Shown here in pieces: positions 15,226 through 18,342 of a stretch of DNA of 18,342 bases. The position numbers and the translations under genes are program-made. Origin of the DNA: JBFWQM01 sp050249455 (GTDB taxonomy: Bacteria; Pseudomonadota; Alphaproteobacteria; MPNO01; VGEU01); NCBI GenBank assembly GCA_050249455.1, contig JBFWQM010000091.1, forward strand, positions 1 through 18,342, in the 5' to 3' direction. Every line of letters begins with the position of its first letter. Within the stretch, counting starts at the first letter, position 1. Below the pieces are notes generated by a model. It had not been told where the DNA came from. It searched no databases and was given only the letters and a program-made list of their open reading frames with translations.

Positions 15226-16251
15226 ATGTTCGTGCAGAACGCGTGGTACGTCGCCGCCTGGGAACACGAGATCGCGCAGGCGCTGCTGCCGCGCCGGATC
15301 CTGGGGGTGCCGCTCGTCTTCTTCCGCGGGCCCGACGGCGCGGTCGCGGCGCTGGAGGACCGCTGCTGCCACCGCAACGCGCCGCTGTCGGCCGGCAAGC
15401 TGATCGGCGGCGAGGTGCAGTGCGGCTATCACGGCCTGCGCTTCGACGGCAGCGGCCAGTGCGTCGAGGTGCCGAGCCAGTCGATGGTGCCGCCCGGCGC
15501 GCGGGTGCGCAGCTTCCCGGTGGCGGAGCGGCACAAATGGGTGTGGGTGTGGATGGGCGACCCGGCGCAGGCCGACCCCGCCGCGATCCCCGACCTGTTC
15601 TGGCACGATTCGCCCGGCTGGAAGGCGATCGGCGACTACAACTACGTCAAGGGCGCCTACCAGCGCATGGTCGACATCACGCTCGACCAGACCCACTCGC
15701 AATACGTCCACCCCGACACGCTGGGCCAGGCCGACAAGGTCAAGGCGCGACCCAAGGTGACGCGCGAGGGCAGGGAGCTGCGCTGCGAGCGGCTGATGCC
15801 CGACGGCCCGCCGCCCAAGTTGTGGGCCAAGGTCGCCGGGATCGAAGGCAACGCCGACAGCTGGAACAAATGGCGCTACCTGCCGCCCAGCATCGTGATG
15901 TTCGACGTCGGCATCGCCAAGGTCGGCACCGGCGCGTTCGAGGGCGACCGCAGCCAGGGCGTCACCGGCCACAACACCCACGCCTTCACGCCGGAGACGG
16001 AGAGGACCGCGCACCACTTCTGGGTCTCGGCACGCGACTTCGGCCTGGAGAACGAGGAGCTGACGCAGCAGTTCTGGAACCTGCGCAAGGTGTTCCGCGA
16101 GGACGTGGACATGGTGGAGGCGGTGCAGCGCACGGTCGACTCCTTCCCCGACTCGCCGACCATCGACGTCAATTCCGACAACCCGACCATCCAGGCGCGC
16201 AATCTGGTCAGCCGCCTGATCGAGGAGGAGCGCCGCGGCGTCGCGGCGTAA
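15226..16251 (+). CDS. VanA-like Rieske non-haem iron oxygenase
   Basis: A 341-residue oxygenase of the VanA/toluenesulfonate/dicamba-demethylase branch, starting with the typical FVQNAWYVAAW. Rieske ligands are Cys47 and His49 (DRCCHRNAPLS) and Cys66 and His69 (CGYHGL). The mononuclear iron site is in LDQTHSQYVH with Asp154, His157 and His162; a later Asp in FREDVDMVEA is the probable third ligand. This branch usually O- or N-demethylates or hydroxylates small aromatics. The start is ATG 15226 with GGGAGGAG upstream; an earlier in-frame start overlaps the MFS gene and adds an unrelated stretch. No VanB-type reductase gene follows, so electrons must come from another locus or from the reductase at 3383-4396. 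Confidence 0.9.
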   Translation: MFVQNAWYVAAWEHEIAQALLPRRILGVPLVFFRGPDGAVAALEDRCCHRNAPLSAGKLIGGEVQCGYHGLRFDGSGQCVEVPSQSMVPPGARVRSFPVAERHKWVWVWMGDPAQADPAAIPDLFWHDSPGWKAIGDYNYVKGAYQRMVDITLDQTHSQYVHPDTLGQADKVKARPKVTREGRELRCERLMPDGPPPKLWAKVAGIEGNADSWNKWRYLPPSIVMFDVGIAKVGTGAFEGDRSQGVTGHNTHAFTPETERTAHHFWVSARDFGLENEELTQQFWNLRKVFREDVDMVEAVQRTVDSFPDSPTIDVNSDNPTIQARNLVSRLIEEERRGVAA

Positions 16252-16267
16252 TCGAGGCGAGGGAACC

Positions 16268-17302
16268 ATGCGTTACGGGGTCTGGACGCCGCTGCCGCAC
16301 ACGATCTTCGCCGAGCCGGCGATGGACGCGGCGGTGGCGGAGCTGCGCAAGCCGGGCGCCGGCCGCGGGCCCGACCCGTCGTTCGCGTTCGCGCTAGAGG
16401 TGCTGCACAAGGCCGAGGCGGCGGGCTTCGAGACCACGCTGATCGCCGAGCGCTGGCAGGGCCCGGACCTCGAGGCGTGGATGGCGTCCGCCGCGCTCGC
16501 CGGCCATACGAGGACGCTGGAGCTGATGACCGCGGTCCATCCCGGCATCGTCACCCCGCAGGCCGCCGCGAAGCTGGGCGCCTCGCTCGACCGCCTCTCG
16601 GGCGGCCGCGCGGCGGTCAACATCGTCAACGGCTGGTGGGAGGCGGAGTTCAACCTGTTCGCCAACGGCGGCTGGCTGGGCGACGAGGACCGGCGCTACA
16701 AGCGGATGGACGAATACATCGAGGTGATGAAGCGCTTGTGGACCGAGGAGTCGTTCAGCTTCCACGGCGAGTTCTACACGGTGGACAACGGCAGCCTGCC
16801 GATCCGCCCGCGCCAGCTGCCCCACCCGCCGATCTACGCCGCCAGCCGGTCCAACCGCGGCCGCGAGACGGTGGCGCGGCTGTGCGACGTGTGGTTCGTC
16901 GCCTACGAGCCGTCCTATGGCCTGGCGGACGCCAACATCCGCCAGATCGAGATCGACATCCGCGACATGAACCGCCGCGCCCGCGCCCACGGCCGCAGCC
17001 TCGGCTACGGCATCAGCGCGCACGTCATCTGCGCCGACACCGTGGCGGCGGCGGAGGCGCAGGTCGGGGCGCTGGAGGAATACGGCAAGCGCGACCGGGT
17101 GGCGATGGTCGCCGCCAAGGCTCTCGGCGCCGGCCTGGTCGGCACGCCGGATACCATCGCCGAACGCATCCGGCACTATCGCGAGATCGGGATAACCTGC
17201 CTGATGATCCACTTCCACCCGATGCTCGACGGCCTCGACCGGTTCATCCGGGACGTCATGCCGCTGGTCGGCGCGCCGGCGCGGGCCGCCGTCGCGGAGT
17301 GA
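16268..17302 (+). CDS. FMN-dependent luciferase-like monooxygenase (SfnG/SsuD-like)
   Basis: A 344-residue TIM-barrel protein of the bacterial luciferase family, two-component flavin type. Characteristic segments are ETTLIAERWQGPDLEAW (56-72), TAVHPG (89-93), VNIVNGWWEAEFN (117-129), RYKRMDEYIEVMKRLW and the phosphate-side AASRSNRGRE. The VNIVNGW pattern recalls SfnG, SsuD and RutA, which use FMNH2 and O2 to split C-S bonds or open rings. No flavin reductase gene is nearby. The start has GAGGCGAGGG before the ATG, 16 nt after the oxygenase stop, so the two are probably cotranscribed. The actual substrate is unknown. It ends 3 nt from the opposing MgtC gene. Confidence 0.9.
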   Translation: MRYGVWTPLPHTIFAEPAMDAAVAELRKPGAGRGPDPSFAFALEVLHKAEAAGFETTLIAERWQGPDLEAWMASAALAGHTRTLELMTAVHPGIVTPQAAAKLGASLDRLSGGRAAVNIVNGWWEAEFNLFANGGWLGDEDRRYKRMDEYIEVMKRLWTEESFSFHGEFYTVDNGSLPIRPRQLPHPPIYAASRSNRGRETVARLCDVWFVAYEPSYGLADANIRQIEIDIRDMNRRARAHGRSLGYGISAHVICADTVAAAEAQVGALEEYGKRDRVAMVAAKALGAGLVGTPDTIAERIRHYREIGITCLMIHFHPMLDGLDRFIRDVMPLVGAPARAAVAE

Positions 17303-17305
17303 CCC

Positions 17306-17791
17306 TCACTTCAGGGGCTCGTCGTCCGGCGATCCCAGGTGCTTCAGCAGCCACCGCTCCACCGGATGCATCACGACCAGCATCAGGAACGTCAGCACGA
17401 CCCCGATCAGCACCAGCTCCCAGGCGGCAAGCGCACAGGCGACCCCCAGGGTGGCCGTAACCCAGACGGTGGCGGCCGTCGTGAGCCCTTCGACGTCGCG
17501 CGTGCTCTGGTTGCGCATGATGGCGCCGGCGCCGATGAAGCCGACGCCGGCCAGCACGCCCTGGATGATGCCCTGCACGACGCGGCTAAGCGCGTCGGGG
17601 TGGTGCTCAAGCCCGCGGAACTCGACCGTGCCTACGGCGATCAGGGCGGCGCCCAGCGACACCAACCCCAGCGTGCGCATGCCGGTCGGCTTGCCGTTGA
17701 CGTCGCGGTTGAGCCCGATCGCCATGCCGACCACCGCCGCCGCCACCAGGCGCAGCAGCGGGTCGAGCAGCTCCTCGTGCAGCGCCGGCAC
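17306..17791 (-). CDS. MgtC/SapB family inner-membrane protein
   Basis: A 161-residue protein with about four to five membrane helices. It shows the MgtC/SapB core: a first helix ending in GLNRD (usually GLERE), KPTGMRTLGLVSLGAALI, GVGFIGAGAIM, then the GLTTAATVWVTATLGVACA segment and a final hydrophobic helix. The C-terminal ACT-like domain of true MgtC is missing, so this is the short SapB form. Start GTG 17791 is chosen because it leaves a 10-nt gap to the upstream gene; longer starts run inside that gene. Function in Mg2+ or acid-stress homeostasis is possible. It appears unconnected to the catabolic cluster. Confidence 0.85.
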   Translation of the reverse strand: MPALHEELLDPLLRLVAAAVVGMAIGLNRDVNGKPTGMRTLGLVSLGAALIAVGTVEFRGLEHHPDALSRVVQGIIQGVLAGVGFIGAGAIMRNQSTRDVEGLTTAATVWVTATLGVACALAAWELVLIGVVLTFLMLVVMHPVERWLLKHLGSPDDEPLK

Positions 17792-17801
17792 GGCGCCCGG
17801 G

Positions 17802-18338
17802 TCAGGCCGGCCGGCCCTCGGCGTTGGCGCTGCTGACGGGCAGCTCGGCGACGCGGATCTCCCCGCCGCCGCAGCGCGCCACGATCGCGCGCGCCTTCGC
17901 TTCGTCATCGGGCTCGCGCAGCGTGATCCACAGGACGATGCCGCCGGCATCGAGCTGGCGCTGCAGGAAGTCGTCGTGCTTCTTGTCGGCCGTCAGGCCC
18001 AGCGCCTCCACGGCGGCCGCCGCGCCGCCGCCGGCCACCGCGGCGCCGATCACCGCCACCGCGACGGCGCCACCGGTCATGATGGTGGCGCCGGACGCGA
18101 CGAAGGCCGCGACCACGCCGGCCATGCCGGCTGCCATCGTGCGGGTCTGGCGGATGTCGCTGTCGGACACCACTGCGGCGTGCTCGGCCACAGGCTTGTC
18201 GTCCAGCAAGTCGCGCTGCGCCAGCATGCTCAGGTCGGCGCGGTCCCAGCCGTGCGTGGTCAGCTCGTTGACCGCCGCCTCAAGCGATTCGGCGGACTGG
18301 AACGTCGCCGTCATCTCGCGAACCGTCTCGGCTGCCAT
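17802..18338 (-). CDS. Glycine-rich membrane protein, general-stress-like, unknown function
   Basis: A 178-residue protein with three parts: an N-terminal alpha/beta segment (about 8-60, TATFQSAESLEAAVNEL then THGWDRADLSML), a central Ala/Gly-rich hydrophobic stretch (about 68-112) able to form a membrane hairpin, and a C-terminal segment (about 117-170) with GGIVLWITL and DDEAKARAIV resembling a second half of the same fold. The N-terminal pattern is that of heat- or stress-induced YflT-like domains and related membrane stress proteins. I do not recognise a specific family. The ATG is four bases from the window edge, so its ribosome site cannot be seen. It precedes the MgtC gene by 10 nt and the two are likely one operon. 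Confidence 0.75.
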   Translation of the reverse strand: MAAETVREMTATFQSAESLEAAVNELTTHGWDRADLSMLAQRDLLDDKPVAEHAAVVSDSDIRQTRTMAAGMAGVVAAFVASGATIMTGGAVAVAVIGAAVAGGGAAAAVEALGLTADKKHDDFLQRQLDAGGIVLWITLREPDDEAKARAIVARCGGGEIRVAELPVSSANAEGRPA

Positions 18339-18342
18339 CGTT

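Overview
The window is very GC-rich, with strong codon bias and almost no space between genes. It looks like the chromosome of an alphaproteobacterium. The TRAP transporter, the GntR/FCD regulator, the Rieske oxygenases and the Fe3+ ABC permease end all suit the Rhodospirillales or Hyphomicrobiales, but I cannot fix a genus from the sequence. There are no rRNA or tRNA genes, insertion sequences or CRISPR arrays. The content is accessory catabolism.

Layout. (1) 1-221 is the 3' end of an ABC permease, followed by a hairpin between convergent genes. (2) 7470 down to 321, minus strand, is a tight seven-gene operon. In transcription order it encodes a metal-dependent amidohydrolase with an extra C-terminal domain, a Rieske ferredoxin, a CarAa-like Rieske oxygenase, a [2Fe-2S]/FAD reductase, a two-domain extradiol dioxygenase, an M20-fold protein lacking most canonical metal ligands, and a BphD-like C-C hydrolase. 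(3) 7471-7627 is a divergent control region with a perfect 13-bp palindrome of GntR/FCD type. (4) 7628-10621, plus strand, encodes a complete TRAP transporter (small membrane, large membrane and binding protein). (5) 10645-10730 holds two inverted copies of a 25-bp repeat, the first followed by a T-run. (6) 10742-11440, minus strand, is a GntR/FCD repressor. (7) 11672-17302, plus strand, encodes a D-2-hydroxyacid dehydrogenase-like protein, a DUF1100-type alpha/beta hydrolase resembling 2,6-dihydropseudooxynicotine hydrolase, an MFS carrier, a VanA-like Rieske oxygenase and an FMN-dependent luciferase-like monooxygenase. (8) 17306-18338, minus strand, encodes an MgtC/SapB protein and a glycine-rich membrane protein, apparently unrelated housekeeping or stress genes.

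How the genes fit together. The minus-strand operon contains a whole upper pathway. The TRAP transporter imports the compound and the amidohydrolase may open or trim an amide or imide bond. Ferredoxin, reductase and oxygenase dihydroxylate an aromatic ring. If the dioxygenation is angular, as in carbazole degradation, it would give a catechol directly, which fits the lack of a dihydrodiol dehydrogenase. The extradiol enzyme then cleaves the catechol, and the BphD-like enzyme hydrolyses the meta-cleavage product. No 2-hydroxypentadienoate hydratase, aldolase or acylating aldehyde dehydrogenase is present, so the lower pathway must lie elsewhere. The plus-strand cluster looks like a second, possibly linked route with O- or N-demethylation or hydroxylation (VanA-like), flavin monooxygenation and another C-C hydrolase. 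It has no reductase of its own. The substrate is unknown; an N-containing aromatic compound is the simplest inference.
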